Assembly (NCBI RefSeq): GCF_021531655.1
Contig: NZ_JADYUF010000039.1
Location: forward strand, 1 to 33,207
Direction of reading: 5' to 3'
DNA from: Leyella stercorea
Lineage (GTDB): Bacteria; Bacteroidota; Bacteroidia; Bacteroidales; Bacteroidaceae
Length of the DNA: 33,207 nucleotides
The notes under the pieces are model-generated. The model was not told where the DNA came from and made no database searches. It saw only the letters and a program-made list of their open reading frames with translations. Shown here one piece after another: positions 6,316 through 15,128 of this stretch (position 1 is the stretch's first letter; every line of letters starts with the position of its first letter). A program made the position numbers and the translations under genes.

Positions 6316-7497
6316 ATGAAAGAATTAGCACTCAAGTACGGATGCAATCCGAACCAAAAGCCTTCGCGCATATATATGGAAGAAGGCGAACTCCCTATCG
6401 AAGTACTCAACGGCCGTCCCGGTTACATCAACTTCCTCGACGCTCTGAACTCATGGCAGCTCGTGAAGGAGCTGAAAGCCGCTACAGAACTGCCCGCCGC
6501 AGCTTCGTTCAAGCACGTTTCACCTGCCGGAGCAGCCGTAGGCCTGCCGCTGAGCGACACCCTTAAGAAGATTTACTTTGTCGATGACGTTAAGATTGAG
6601 CTCTCGCCGATAGCCTGCGCTTATGCTCGTGCCCGTGGAGCCGACCGTATGAGCTCTTATGGCGACTTCGTTGCGCTGAGCGACACTTGCGACGCTGCCA
6701 CAGCAACTCTCATCAAGCGTGAGGTGAGCGACGGCGTTATCGCCCCCGACTTCACTCCCGAGGCTCTCGAAATACTCAAGGCAAAGCGCAAGGGTACATA
6801 CAATGTGATTAAGATTGACCCCAACTACACTCCGGCTCCTATCGAGCACAAGCAGGTATATGGCGTGACATTCGAGCAGGGACGCAATGAGGTGAAACTC
6901 GACGACCCGGCTCTCTTCGAGAATATTCCTACCAAGGCCAAGAACTTCACACCCGAAGCTATTCGCGACCTTATCATCTCGCTCATCACTCTGAAGTATA
7001 CACAGTCTAACTCGGTATGTTATGTAAAGGACGGACAGGCCATTGGCATCGGTGCAGGACAGCAGAGCCGTATCCACTGTACTCGTCTGGCTGGCAACAA
7101 GGCCGACATCTGGTGGCTGCGCCAGCACCCGAAGGTGATGAACCTTCCGTTTGTAGACGGCATTCGTCGTGCCGACCGCGACAATACTATCGATGTTTAC
7201 ATCTCGGAGGACCACGACGACGTTCTGCGCGACGGCACCTGGCAGATGTTCTTTAAGGAAAAGCCTGAGGTATTGACCATGGAGGAGAAGAAGGCATGGA
7301 TTGCCCAGAACCGTGGCGTAGCCCTCGGCTCAGACGCTTTCTTCCCGTTCGGCGACAACATCGAACGCGCTCACAAGAGCGGTGTGGAGTATATTGCACA
7401 GGCAGGTGGCTCCGTACGCGACGACAATGTTATCGATACTTGCGACAAGTACGGCATCACAATGGCATTCACAGGTGTCCGCCTGTTCCATCATTGA
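6316..7497 (+). CDS. purH: Stand-alone AICAR formyltransferase (PurH C-terminal domain only)
   Basis: This cytoplasmic enzyme of purine synthesis formylates AICAR to FAICAR using 10-formyl-tetrahydrofolate. The catalytic Lys-His pair is K66-H67 in AASFKHVSPAGAAVG. Further family blocks are SSYGDFVALSD, YTQSNSVCYVKDGQAIGIGAGQQSR and SDAFFPFGDNIERA. At 393 residues it equals the transformylase half of bifunctional PurH. By my alignment K66/H67 equal human ATIC K266/H267, an offset of exactly 200. The N-terminal IMP cyclohydrolase (MGS-like) domain is absent, and no cyclohydrolase gene is adjacent. A separate full-length PurH or cyclohydrolase is expected elsewhere. The ATG at 6316 is preferred because the reading frame upstream lacks family residues. 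Confidence 0.93.
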   Translation: MKELALKYGCNPNQKPSRIYMEEGELPIEVLNGRPGYINFLDALNSWQLVKELKAATELPAAASFKHVSPAGAAVGLPLSDTLKKIYFVDDVKIELSPIACAYARARGADRMSSYGDFVALSDTCDAATATLIKREVSDGVIAPDFTPEALEILKAKRKGTYNVIKIDPNYTPAPIEHKQVYGVTFEQGRNEVKLDDPALFENIPTKAKNFTPEAIRDLIISLITLKYTQSNSVCYVKDGQAIGIGAGQQSRIHCTRLAGNKADIWWLRQHPKVMNLPFVDGIRRADRDNTIDVYISEDHDDVLRDGTWQMFFKEKPEVLTMEEKKAWIAQNRGVALGSDAFFPFGDNIERAHKSGVEYIAQAGGSVRDDNVIDTCDKYGITMAFTGVRLFHH

Positions 7498-7524
7498 TTT
7501 TAATTTAAATACAAACAAACGATT

Positions 7525-7734
7525 ATGAGCAAAGGCGACGATATAGACGCAATCATTGCCGGGGGCGGAATCTCCTGGGGTCGTGGCGGTGCATCCAACC
7601 GAAACAACGACGACGACGGCAAGGTGAAGACCAAGGCTAAGAAGAAGAAATACATCACCGGAGCCCATGGTAGCGGTTCGGCACGTCAAAAGGCGAAATA
7701 TCGCGAGCAACGTGCAAACCGACACAAGAAATAA
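7525..7734 (+). CDS. Small basic protein of unknown function
   Basis: The protein has 69 residues and starts 27 bp after the transformylase stop in the same orientation, probably as the second gene of that operon. The N-terminal part is acidic and glycine-rich (DDIDAIIAGGGISWGRGG). The C-terminal half is strongly basic (KVKTKAKKKKYITG, then RQKAKYREQRANRHKK). This composition suggests nucleic-acid or ribosome binding, but I recognise no family. It is followed directly by a long inverted repeat. Confidence 0.6.
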   Translation: MSKGDDIDAIIAGGGISWGRGGASNRNNDDDGKVKTKAKKKKYITGAHGSGSARQKAKYREQRANRHKK

Positions 7735-7742
7735 ATTTACTT

Positions 7743-7861
7743 AGTTGAGAGTTGAAAGTTGAGAGTTTAGAGTTATGACATGCTTTATAGCATAAGACGA
7801 TAATCAAATGATTATAACTGGTAATCATAACTCTAAACTCTCAATTTTTCAACATTCAACT
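7743..7861. terminator. Long imperfect inverted repeat between convergent genes
   Basis: The left arm 7743-7778 (containing GTTGAGAGTTTAGAGTTATGA, abridged) pairs with the right arm 7825-7861 (TCATAACTCTAAACTCTCAA onward). A small inner palindrome ATAATCAAATGATTAT is at 7800-7815. The right arm is followed by TTTTTTTATT. It lies between a plus-strand gene and a minus-strand operon and can serve as a bidirectional terminator. Its GTTGAGAGTTGA motif is of the dispersed AT-rich repeat type. Confidence 0.6.
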
Positions 7862-7878
7862 TTTTTTATTGAATTAGA

Positions 7879-7935
7879 CAACTCCTAATTCCTAATTCCT
7901 AATTCAGAATTAGAACAACTCCTAATTCCTAATTC
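7879..7935. repeat. AT-rich direct repeat, two copies
   Basis: CAACTCCTAATTCCTAATTC occurs at 7879-7898 and again at 7916-7935, with further CTAATTC/GTAATTC units around them up to 7944. The same CTAATTCC motif recurs at 25570-25578. It is a low-complexity dispersed repeat between the inverted repeat and the stop of the last operon gene. Confidence 0.75.
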
Positions 7936-7949
7936 GTAATTCCTACTTC

Positions 7950-9458
7950 TTACTCTTCTTCCTCACCCAGCAACTCAGCAACCTTGTCGCAGTATGACTT
8001 GGCATAAGCATTGTTCTTCAATACGGGCGACAAAGCGTTAGAGAAGCTCTGATTGTACGACTTGTCGAGAATGTTGAGGAAGTCGCGTTCCATAATATAC
8101 GGAGCCACGGGCGAAGTGTTGTGGTCGAGAACGAAGCGCACCTGAGCCTCAAGCTTGGCTATCTTCGACATATCCTTACGCTTGCAGAGGGCCTCATACT
8201 CGTCGTATAGCTTCTGGTCGGCAGCCGACGAAGCCTTGAAAGGAGCCATCTTTACAGCCGAAGCAGCCGTTGCAGTCTTAGCATTTGACTTTGCTGGCTT
8301 GAAAGGCTTGCTCAGAATGTCCTTCACAGTATTAACAAGTTCCTCGCCACGAAGGTTGAACTTCACTACATTTCCAGCCGGATCGATGAGAACTGTATGA
8401 GGAACGCCACGCACATTGTACAGACGTATGATGTCAGACGACCATGCCTTCAGCGTAGACACGTGTATCCAGTTCTTGTCAGACATCTGATTCTTGGCAA
8501 TACAGTTGGTCCAATCGCTGCGTTTGCTGTCGATTGAGTAGCTCAACACTTTGAAGTTGTCCTTGTTTTTAGCCTCAGCCAGTGCCTTCTTGATGAATGG
8601 TATCTCACGACGACAAGGCGCACACCACGATGCCCAGACGTCTAAGAAGACGTACTTTCCCTTCAGTTGCGACAACGACAGCGACTTTCCGTTGACTGTA
8701 AGAGCAGTGAAGTCGGGTGCCGGACTGCCTTCCACCATGTCGCTTGAGAGCAACTGGTTCTTCAGTTCCTTATAGATGGGATGGCTGTGCAGGCGCTCGG
8801 GCAGTGCAGCCATAAACACATCGTGCAGATACTTCGGCTTGAACATATAGTAGAGGTCGTACTTCAGGATGAAGAGACTTGCCTCGCTGTCGATGTGCTT
8901 GAGGTAATAATCCATCACATCAGCCTTGTAATACACGCCGTTGGCATTGAATATGGCTCCGTGATAAGGCATATACTTGCGGTCGTCATTGGTAATGCTG
9001 TCAGGCAAAGAGGCGCGAAGCTTCTCGATATTCACCTTAGCATCGTCGGCATTCTTGCTGTGCAGCATGGCATAACCTACAAAGATGTCGTTGTTCTTGG
9101 TTCCGTAAGCCTTGGCACCAACGGGGAAATTGCCGTCGAAAGGCTTGAACTTGATGTTGCCGGGTTCAAGAAGCAGCTGTGCCGAACCATTGTCGAAGCC
9201 TGTGATAATTGCAGCCTCAACGTCCTTAGGAGCCGTTCCTTCGAAGTGGAAGCAGCGGTTCTTCACCACAGCCGAGTCCATCATAACTTCCTGACCGTTA
9301 ACGATATGCTTCAAATACACTTTCTTTATCGCCTGCGGAGTATAACGCAGCGAGTCGCGTGTCAGCTCACCGTCGATGGTGAAGCGGCGTGCTGTCTGTG
9401 CCATACTTGGCATAATACCCATGCAAACCAATGCAAATAAAAAGATTCTGGTTTTCAT
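7950..9458 (-). CDS. TlpA-type thioredoxin-domain protein with N-terminal DUF4369-like domain
   Basis: The protein has 502 residues with a signal peptide (MKTRIFLFALVCMGIMPSMA-QT), so it is periplasmic. The N-terminal beta-rich region (about 25-115) resembles DUF4369 and is followed by a helical stretch to about 240. Residues 243-385 are an AhpC/TSA-TlpA thioredoxin fold with the redox motif WCAPC (C279, C282) and the cis-proline in GVPHTVLID (P353). About 110 extra residues follow, including a Ser/Ala/Lys-rich linker and a helical tail. The likely role is a thiol reductant or isomerase acting on substrates of the upstream SusC/SusD system. It is the last gene of the operon, 36 bp after the other TlpA-like gene. 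Confidence 0.88.
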   Translation of the reverse strand: MKTRIFLFALVCMGIMPSMAQTARRFTIDGELTRDSLRYTPQAIKKVYLKHIVNGQEVMMDSAVVKNRCFHFEGTAPKDVEAAIITGFDNGSAQLLLEPGNIKFKPFDGNFPVGAKAYGTKNNDIFVGYAMLHSKNADDAKVNIEKLRASLPDSITNDDRKYMPYHGAIFNANGVYYKADVMDYYLKHIDSEASLFILKYDLYYMFKPKYLHDVFMAALPERLHSHPIYKELKNQLLSSDMVEGSPAPDFTALTVNGKSLSLSQLKGKYVFLDVWASWCAPCRREIPFIKKALAEAKNKDNFKVLSYSIDSKRSDWTNCIAKNQMSDKNWIHVSTLKAWSSDIIRLYNVRGVPHTVLIDPAGNVVKFNLRGEELVNTVKDILSKPFKPAKSNAKTATAASAVKMAPFKASSAADQKLYDEYEALCKRKDMSKIAKLEAQVRFVLDHNTSPVAPYIMERDFLNILDKSYNQSFSNALSPVLKNNAYAKSYCDKVAELLGEEEE

Positions 9459-9494
9459 TTTATGTTTTAAATTTGGTTTTTAGAATATACATCA

Positions 9495-10595
9495 TTACTT
9501 GAGTCGTTCCTGAAGGAAGTTCGCGAGCGACTCACCACGGATGTTTGTGGTGATGATATGGTTTTCTTCGTCGAGGATATATATGGCTGGCACCGCCTTG
9601 ACATCGTAAGTACGAGCCACCTCACACTGCCATCCCTTGAGCGAACTGACGTTGATCCAGGGCAGACCATCCTGCTTGACAGCCTTCAGCCAACGCTCCT
9701 TGACATTGTCGAGCGACACGCTTACAATCTCCAATCCTTTGTCGTGATACTGCTCATACATACGCTTCAGCGACGGATTGTTCAATCGGCAGGGTCCACA
9801 CCACGAAGCCCAGAAGTCGACAATCTTCACCTTGGCGTTCACTTTGCTTAGAGTCACCAAGTTGCCATTGAGGTCTGGCAGAGTAAAGTCGGGTGCTTTG
9901 CGTCCCTGAGTCACCTTCTCCATACGCTGAATGCGTTCGAGCATGATGCGGCCGCTGGGCGAATTCTTTGCACCTTCGCCCATAGAGTCGTACAATCTAC
10001 GCGTGTCGGCGAGGTTGAGTTCAGCCATCAGCGCGTTGGCGTTGTAGGTATAGGCAGCTATAACGTCGTCGTGCTGCTTCAGGAAAGCCTGAGTTTCGGC
10101 GTTGATGTTGTCGTTTAGCGTGCGCAAGGAGTCGTTTGTGGCGCTGGCGCTGCGGAATTTGTTGGCAGCACGCAATGCGTCGTAACGCGCCTGCATAGCT
10201 TTCGACTCGGCATGAAGTTCGGCCGAGCGCTTAGAGAAAGCCATCCACTCGTCCTGAAGTTTTCCACCTTTAATATAAGCGGCATCTCCGTCGCACAGAA
10301 AAGCGTCGTACTTGGCGTTGGGTTCGGCAATGAAGTTGAATCCGCCGCTATAGCCTCGCACTACAATCTGTGCCATAACAGGCTCCTTTACTTTCGCCTT
10401 AAGCTGGAACTTAGGCGCTTTGAAATCGGCTACACCGAGTGTATCCATACGGTTTTCGCCCACTTGTGCCACAAGCAGGAGCTGTCCCTGCTTGACACCC
10501 TCAATCTTTCCGCTCACGACAACGTCGCTTTGAGCCTGTGCGGTGAAGGCACTGCCCGCCCAAACGAGCAGTGCCAATGAAATATTACGTAACAT
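9495..10595 (-). CDS. TlpA-type thioredoxin-domain protein with N-terminal DUF4369-like domain
   Basis: The protein has 366 residues with a signal peptide ending at AQAQ (about residue 22). A DUF4369-like beta domain (about 24-110) and a helical region (about 113-225) precede a TlpA thioredoxin domain (about 230-366). That domain has WCGPC (C266, C269) and the cis-proline in AVPAIYILD (P336). Its architecture matches the next gene downstream, without the C-terminal tail. The ATG overlaps the stop codon of the PKD-like lipoprotein gene by one base (TAATG, at 10595), indicating translational coupling within the operon. It is probably a periplasmic thiol-disulfide oxidoreductase. Confidence 0.9.
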   Translation of the reverse strand: MLRNISLALLVWAGSAFTAQAQSDVVVSGKIEGVKQGQLLLVAQVGENRMDTLGVADFKAPKFQLKAKVKEPVMAQIVVRGYSGGFNFIAEPNAKYDAFLCDGDAAYIKGGKLQDEWMAFSKRSAELHAESKAMQARYDALRAANKFRSASATNDSLRTLNDNINAETQAFLKQHDDVIAAYTYNANALMAELNLADTRRLYDSMGEGAKNSPSGRIMLERIQRMEKVTQGRKAPDFTLPDLNGNLVTLSKVNAKVKIVDFWASWCGPCRLNNPSLKRMYEQYHDKGLEIVSVSLDNVKERWLKAVKQDGLPWINVSSLKGWQCEVARTYDVKAVPAIYILDEENHIITTNIRGESLANFLQERLK

Positions 10596-12322
10596 TAATT
10601 GCTATCTTTACTATATGGATAAACGTGTGCAAACTGCAAATCAAGGATACGACCGAAAGCATTGCCCTCTGAATCCTTATCACAGAAAAGGCTGAACGAT
10701 TCGTCGACATCAGCCGCCGGAGTAAGTTTGATTTCAGCAACGGCTCCGTTGGATTCCTTGTTCATACCGATGCTGAGATACAAACCAAGGTCGCCGAGGT
10801 TTGAACTCATCGTACTGTTACTCTCAGCATCCTCCGTGCGGAACTTGATTACGCTAACGGTATAGCCCGCAGGAGCTGTATATACCACCTGCTCATCGCC
10901 GTTAGAGAGGTTGTGACGTATCACATTGTCGTCCTTGGCGTAGAAGATATAGTTGGTAGAGAACCACGGATTGTACGTGATGCTTGCCAGATTAGAGCCC
11001 GGATGGAAATCGGGGAGCTTCTTGCCAGTGATGGTGAATGCGCTCTCCGATGCTCCTGCATCACCGCCACGGCTCTTGCCTCCAGCGTCAACGGGGGTAA
11101 GTTCGTAGAGATAGAAGTTGTTGTCGGCATCCTTGAAGATGAACTGCGGCTTGGCATCGGGGAAGAACTCGTTGTGCGAAGCTATAAAACCATACACAGC
11201 AGTCTTGCCAACCGGTGACAAAGTTCCGAGCGAACTGAAGTCTACTTTGGCATCAAGCACAGGTTGTTTACTACGAGGTGAGTTCTGTACAATATCATTG
11301 AGATTCCATCCATAATCATCGCTGTTCGACTGATAGATAAAGCGATTGTTCTTGGCATCCCACAACAAGAAGTATTCGCTTGTCACTGTAGCTGCCGTAA
11401 CACTATAGTCACCGGGGCGCAACGACTCCTTGGCATCCTCACCAGGCACGGTATAGTACGGTAAATTCTTACCAATATAGAATTGTCCGTCACGTGAGAG
11501 CAAGCACTTGTTTACGTTTAAGTTCGCAATGTTGCCCACATTAATCACACGGCTTGCCACAAACGATGATGAAACCGCAGGTACAAGGGGTACGTTGTAA
11601 GTATCCAAAGCCTTGAACACATTGTAGGTGTTGCCACGTCCGTTAGAACGGAACACCATAAGACCATTCACCTCAGGATAAGGATATGACGTATAGCCCA
11701 ACTTAACGGCATCGGCAAACGGGTTGTCGGTGATAGTTGGCTTGGCAGTCTTGTAAGCATTGCTACGGCTTTCGAGCATTGTACCAATCTTCTCTACGTT
11801 GCCGAGGAAAGTCTCGCCATCCTTCTGATGCAGGAAGAAGAGACTGTTCTTGAAGAGCAGACGGGTCTTGACGTTCAGTTTGGCATAATAGTCGAGGTCG
11901 GTAGAGCGGTCCTTCACCTCCATTATCACCGAGTAGTTGCGGTCGGTGTTGGCAGGGAAGTTGAGGTCGACATAGCCGTTGGTGCGCAGCGTGTCGCGCA
12001 CGGTCTCCGTCACCTCACGTCCGGTCATAGGGTCGCGCTTGGTGGCGGTGTAGGCAGTATACCATGTGAAGTCGAGATTGTCGTAGTTGTCGGACAAAGT
12101 CTGCGAGAGCTTTGCCTCCACACGCTGCACTTTGTCTTCGGTAAGGGGCAATTGCACCTCAATAACCTTTCCCGACACGCCTTCGTAAGCCTCAGGCTGA
12201 TAGCTGACATTGCTTATGTCGACCTGATTCATGCTGTCGAAGCGGTAGTCGTAGTTGCCTTTGTCCTCATAGCACGATGTGAGGAGCAGGGCACTCATGG
12301 CTACATATATTATATTTTTCAT
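10595..12322 (-). CDS. PKD-like family outer-membrane lipoprotein
   Basis: The protein has 575 residues from the preferred ATG at 12322. An in-frame ATG at 12370 would add 16 residues (rich in K and N), overlap the preceding gene and hide the signal peptide. From 12322 a lipoprotein signal is clear: MKNIIYVAMSALLLTSC, with the lipid-anchored cysteine at 17 followed by YEDKGNYDY. This CYEDKGNYDY start is characteristic of the PKD-like lipoproteins found in SusC/SusD loci. The rest is predicted beta-rich (FTWYTAYTATKRDPMTG, YSVIMEVKDRSTDLDYYAKLNV), ending in a domain with propeller-like strands. It probably sits on the cell surface and assists substrate capture by the SusCD complex. The substrate is unknown. 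Confidence 0.82.
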   Translation of the reverse strand: MKNIIYVAMSALLLTSCYEDKGNYDYRFDSMNQVDISNVSYQPEAYEGVSGKVIEVQLPLTEDKVQRVEAKLSQTLSDNYDNLDFTWYTAYTATKRDPMTGREVTETVRDTLRTNGYVDLNFPANTDRNYSVIMEVKDRSTDLDYYAKLNVKTRLLFKNSLFFLHQKDGETFLGNVEKIGTMLESRSNAYKTAKPTITDNPFADAVKLGYTSYPYPEVNGLMVFRSNGRGNTYNVFKALDTYNVPLVPAVSSSFVASRVINVGNIANLNVNKCLLSRDGQFYIGKNLPYYTVPGEDAKESLRPGDYSVTAATVTSEYFLLWDAKNNRFIYQSNSDDYGWNLNDIVQNSPRSKQPVLDAKVDFSSLGTLSPVGKTAVYGFIASHNEFFPDAKPQFIFKDADNNFYLYELTPVDAGGKSRGGDAGASESAFTITGKKLPDFHPGSNLASITYNPWFSTNYIFYAKDDNVIRHNLSNGDEQVVYTAPAGYTVSVIKFRTEDAESNSTMSSNLGDLGLYLSIGMNKESNGAVAEIKLTPAADVDESFSLFCDKDSEGNAFGRILDLQFAHVYPYSKDSN

Positions 12323-12347
12323 AATCCTTCTGTTTTGTTTTTTGAAG

Positions 12348-13661
12348 TTATTGCTTTTCTTGGGGTTCATCCGCAGGAGCAGTAACGCCGTCGGGGAAGA
12401 GACTCGGGGCTTTCTGCTTGAATATCTTGTAGAATTCGTATATCACCTGCTCACCCATGTACGTCCAGTTGAGGTTAGCATCAGTGTCCCACATCGGCGT
12501 ATTTGTCATACTGGCATCGTCCCATATCAGCTTGACGGGGAACAACTGGAAGGGTTTGAAGCCATCGACACTGCTGCTGGCAATCTGAAGCATCTTCTTA
12601 TACTTAGCCTCCGAGTATTCGCCGTAGTACTTCTTAATCATAGGACCGGTCAGACTGTTGGTCCAGAATGCAGGAGCCACAACATCATAGTCCACTCCTT
12701 CAACCATCGGAACGCTGAATGCAGAGTTCAATCCCCAATAGCTATAGCCTTGTTCAAACTGATTATTGTAATTCTGAAGCATCAACAGCACAGCGTGCTT
12801 GTTGGATTTCTGCAACTCAGCTTCATCAGTCGAGCCGAGCACTTCATACTCGTTCTGAGTGGTTAAGCCCAACTTCAATGCAAATTTACCGAATCTCCAA
12901 CCGTCATAATTGCCGAAATACTTGTCCTGAAGGTCACCCCAGTAATCTGGTTTTTGGTATTCGCTCCTGAACTCAGTATCGTCGAGGAACGGAATATCAT
13001 AAGGAATCGCCTCTGTAGGATGAGCATTGTGCCAATCGCGCACAGCGTAAATCAGACGCGGATTGTACTGATTGCTCTGCTTATAGCTGTCGTCGCTATA
13101 GAAAGCAGCATTCTTCAGAGTCTTGGCAATGAACTTATACTTCTCGGCAGTCCACTCGCCGTAGTATCTGTCAGTCCAATTGTCGGGACGCTCATATACC
13201 TCCTTGGTGTAGATTACGAAGCTGTTGAAGTCCTTCATGCTCTTGTCAGCCTGCTCGAAGGTTATCTTCACGGCATAGGTAGTATTCTCCTGAGTGGGAC
13301 GAGCCACTTTCACCTCAACCGTCTTGTCGTACTCGCCAGCCTTGACTTCGATTGTAGGCAGAGTCACCTGCGGCATTTCATAGCCCTCAACCGGCTCAGC
13401 CTTGAGCTTGATAGAAGTAGTCTGCTCGGGCAGATGGCCCAGCAATCGGATCTTAAGGGGCACATATCCCACCTCCGGATCGGTCACGATAGAGTCGGCA
13501 AAGTTGATGGTAGCAGTCATGTCGTCAGCCGAATTGTAGTTGAAGTAGTATCCGTCCGACTCACCACCAAACAATGTAGGGTCTTCCTGACTGCAAGAAG
13601 CCATGAGCGCACCTACTGCCATCAGTCCCAATATGTATGTTTTATTGATACGTAATTTCAT
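12348..13661 (-). CDS. DUF4843 domain lipoprotein
   Basis: The protein has 437 residues. The lipoprotein signal MKLRINKTYILGLMAVGALMASC places the lipid cysteine at residue 23. The following segment (YYFNYNSADDMTATINFADS, VPLKIRLLGHLPEQTTSIKL and KAGEYDKTVEVKVARP) is a DUF4843 Ig-like beta domain, which is typically encoded next to SusC/SusD. The C-terminal half (about 150-437) is rich in aromatic residues and probably binds ligand. The ATG is 2 bp from the SusD stop, so translation is coupled. It is likely a surface accessory protein of the SusCD complex. Confidence 0.84.
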   Translation of the reverse strand: MKLRINKTYILGLMAVGALMASCSQEDPTLFGGESDGYYFNYNSADDMTATINFADSIVTDPEVGYVPLKIRLLGHLPEQTTSIKLKAEPVEGYEMPQVTLPTIEVKAGEYDKTVEVKVARPTQENTTYAVKITFEQADKSMKDFNSFVIYTKEVYERPDNWTDRYYGEWTAEKYKFIAKTLKNAAFYSDDSYKQSNQYNPRLIYAVRDWHNAHPTEAIPYDIPFLDDTEFRSEYQKPDYWGDLQDKYFGNYDGWRFGKFALKLGLTTQNEYEVLGSTDEAELQKSNKHAVLLMLQNYNNQFEQGYSYWGLNSAFSVPMVEGVDYDVVAPAFWTNSLTGPMIKKYYGEYSEAKYKKMLQIASSSVDGFKPFQLFPVKLIWDDASMTNTPMWDTDANLNWTYMGEQVIYEFYKIFKQKAPSLFPDGVTAPADEPQEKQ

Positions 13662-13663
13662 AA

Positions 13664-15109
13664 TTAATCATTTGAAGTGTTGTTTGATTCTTCATCAGTC
13701 CAGCCATATTCCTTCTCACGGTCGGGCAATGGGAACACATAACGCTGCTCGTTCATGGTGACTATAGCGTCGGTATTAGCCTCGTGTGAGTAGTCGAGAG
13801 TCCTGATGCCATGATGCTTGAGGAAGTAGAAGTACTGGCCCTCGGCATAGAACTCCTTGCGATACTCCTTGCTCAGAGCCTCGGTGCGAGCCGCATCGTT
13901 AGCGAAACTGCTGTAGGCGTTGGAGCGTGAGATGCCGCGATGGCTTCTTACATTATTAATATATTGCGGAGCATCGCTCAGAGGCGACATTTCGCATAGG
14001 ATGTAATACATCTCCGGCAGACGTACGAGAGGAATGATGCTCTGGTCGTTCTTGAGATACTTGCGTGTGATAACGCGGCTTACGCCGTCGTAAACATACA
14101 CACCTGCACCACGACGGGCACGGAAGTCGGCGTCGCGCTCGTTGCCTTCAGCCTCAAAAATGCGCTTGTAGTTCTGCAGACTGATCCAATACTGAGTGGT
14201 AAAGTCGGGACCTTCGGCGAAGTAAGAAGAGAAACGGTCGCTCATCTTATACTTGTAGATGGCAAAGAGGGCCTCGTCGAACTGTGCAGGGTCGTTGGAA
14301 TTGGACGTCTGGAGCGTAAGTCCGCAATGGTTTATCACCTCATTGGCGCAGCTTATTGCATTCTCGGCATCGCCGGCATAGCAATATACACGTGCCTGGA
14401 GGGCCTTCACGGCATAATAGTTCAATCTGTAGCGGCGCTCGTTGCCCGAAAGGCTGGTGTTCTTCTCAAAAGCGAGATACTGCTCAGCCTGCTTCAGGTC
14501 GTCGATAATCTTGCCCACAATGGTCTCAGCCGCAAGTCGTGGCTGCTTGGTGTTGTCGGCCACCACACGATAAGGTATGCTCAGATTCTGCTTACCAGCC
14601 TGATAATCCATCGGACCCCATGCACGCAGCAGGTCGAAGTGGAGGAATGCACGCATGGCATAAGCCTCGCCATAATACATGTTGCGTGTCTGCTCGTTTC
14701 TGAGCACGCGCTGTCCGTTCTTGTTGAGCCACTTCATGAAGTTGTTGGTATTGGCTATCACGTTGTACGACTTTTCCCAAATGGCAGCCATGCGCGCCTT
14801 GGTGCTGTAGCCTTGCGACTCCTGCGTATACTGATAGATAGCTTCGCGGTCGGTGGTTCCGTCGGGAATGCGGTCGTAAAGTTGTGCCAGCTGGTCGATA
14901 AGTCCAAACGACATGTCGTGACCGTAGCAGTCGTCGTCGGTCAGGAGTATGTAGATACCGGCAAGAGCACTCTCAAAACCTTCGGGAGTTTCGTAAAGCT
15001 GTTCCGCCTTGATATTGGTCTTAGGGCTCACGTCAAACCAGTCTGAGCACGAAGTCAGACACAGTACTGCCAATGCAAGAGCACCCGTATATAATGATTT
15101 CAGTTTCAT
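13664..15109 (-). CDS. SusD/RagB family nutrient-binding lipoprotein
   Basis: The protein has 481 residues from the ATG at 15109. A longer frame opening at 15205 overlaps the SusC gene and was rejected because the lipoprotein signal begins at 15109 (MKLKSLYTGALALAVLCLTSC, lipid cysteine 21). The N-terminal signature DWFDVSPKTNIKAEQLYETPEGFESALAGIY, quoted here in part as SDWFDVSPKT and FESALAGIY, is that of SusD/RagB. The helical TPR-like body follows (YYGEAYAMRAFLHFDLLRAW, VKALQARVYCYAGD), and the C-terminal block has RKEFYAEGQYFYFLKHHG. SusD forms the lid over the SusC barrel. The gene starts 19 bp after the SusC stop. Confidence 0.95.
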   Translation of the reverse strand: MKLKSLYTGALALAVLCLTSCSDWFDVSPKTNIKAEQLYETPEGFESALAGIYILLTDDDCYGHDMSFGLIDQLAQLYDRIPDGTTDREAIYQYTQESQGYSTKARMAAIWEKSYNVIANTNNFMKWLNKNGQRVLRNEQTRNMYYGEAYAMRAFLHFDLLRAWGPMDYQAGKQNLSIPYRVVADNTKQPRLAAETIVGKIIDDLKQAEQYLAFEKNTSLSGNERRYRLNYYAVKALQARVYCYAGDAENAISCANEVINHCGLTLQTSNSNDPAQFDEALFAIYKYKMSDRFSSYFAEGPDFTTQYWISLQNYKRIFEAEGNERDADFRARRGAGVYVYDGVSRVITRKYLKNDQSIIPLVRLPEMYYILCEMSPLSDAPQYINNVRSHRGISRSNAYSSFANDAARTEALSKEYRKEFYAEGQYFYFLKHHGIRTLDYSHEANTDAIVTMNEQRYVFPLPDREKEYGWTDEESNNTSND

Positions 15110-15128
15110 AGTGTACACCTTATATATA

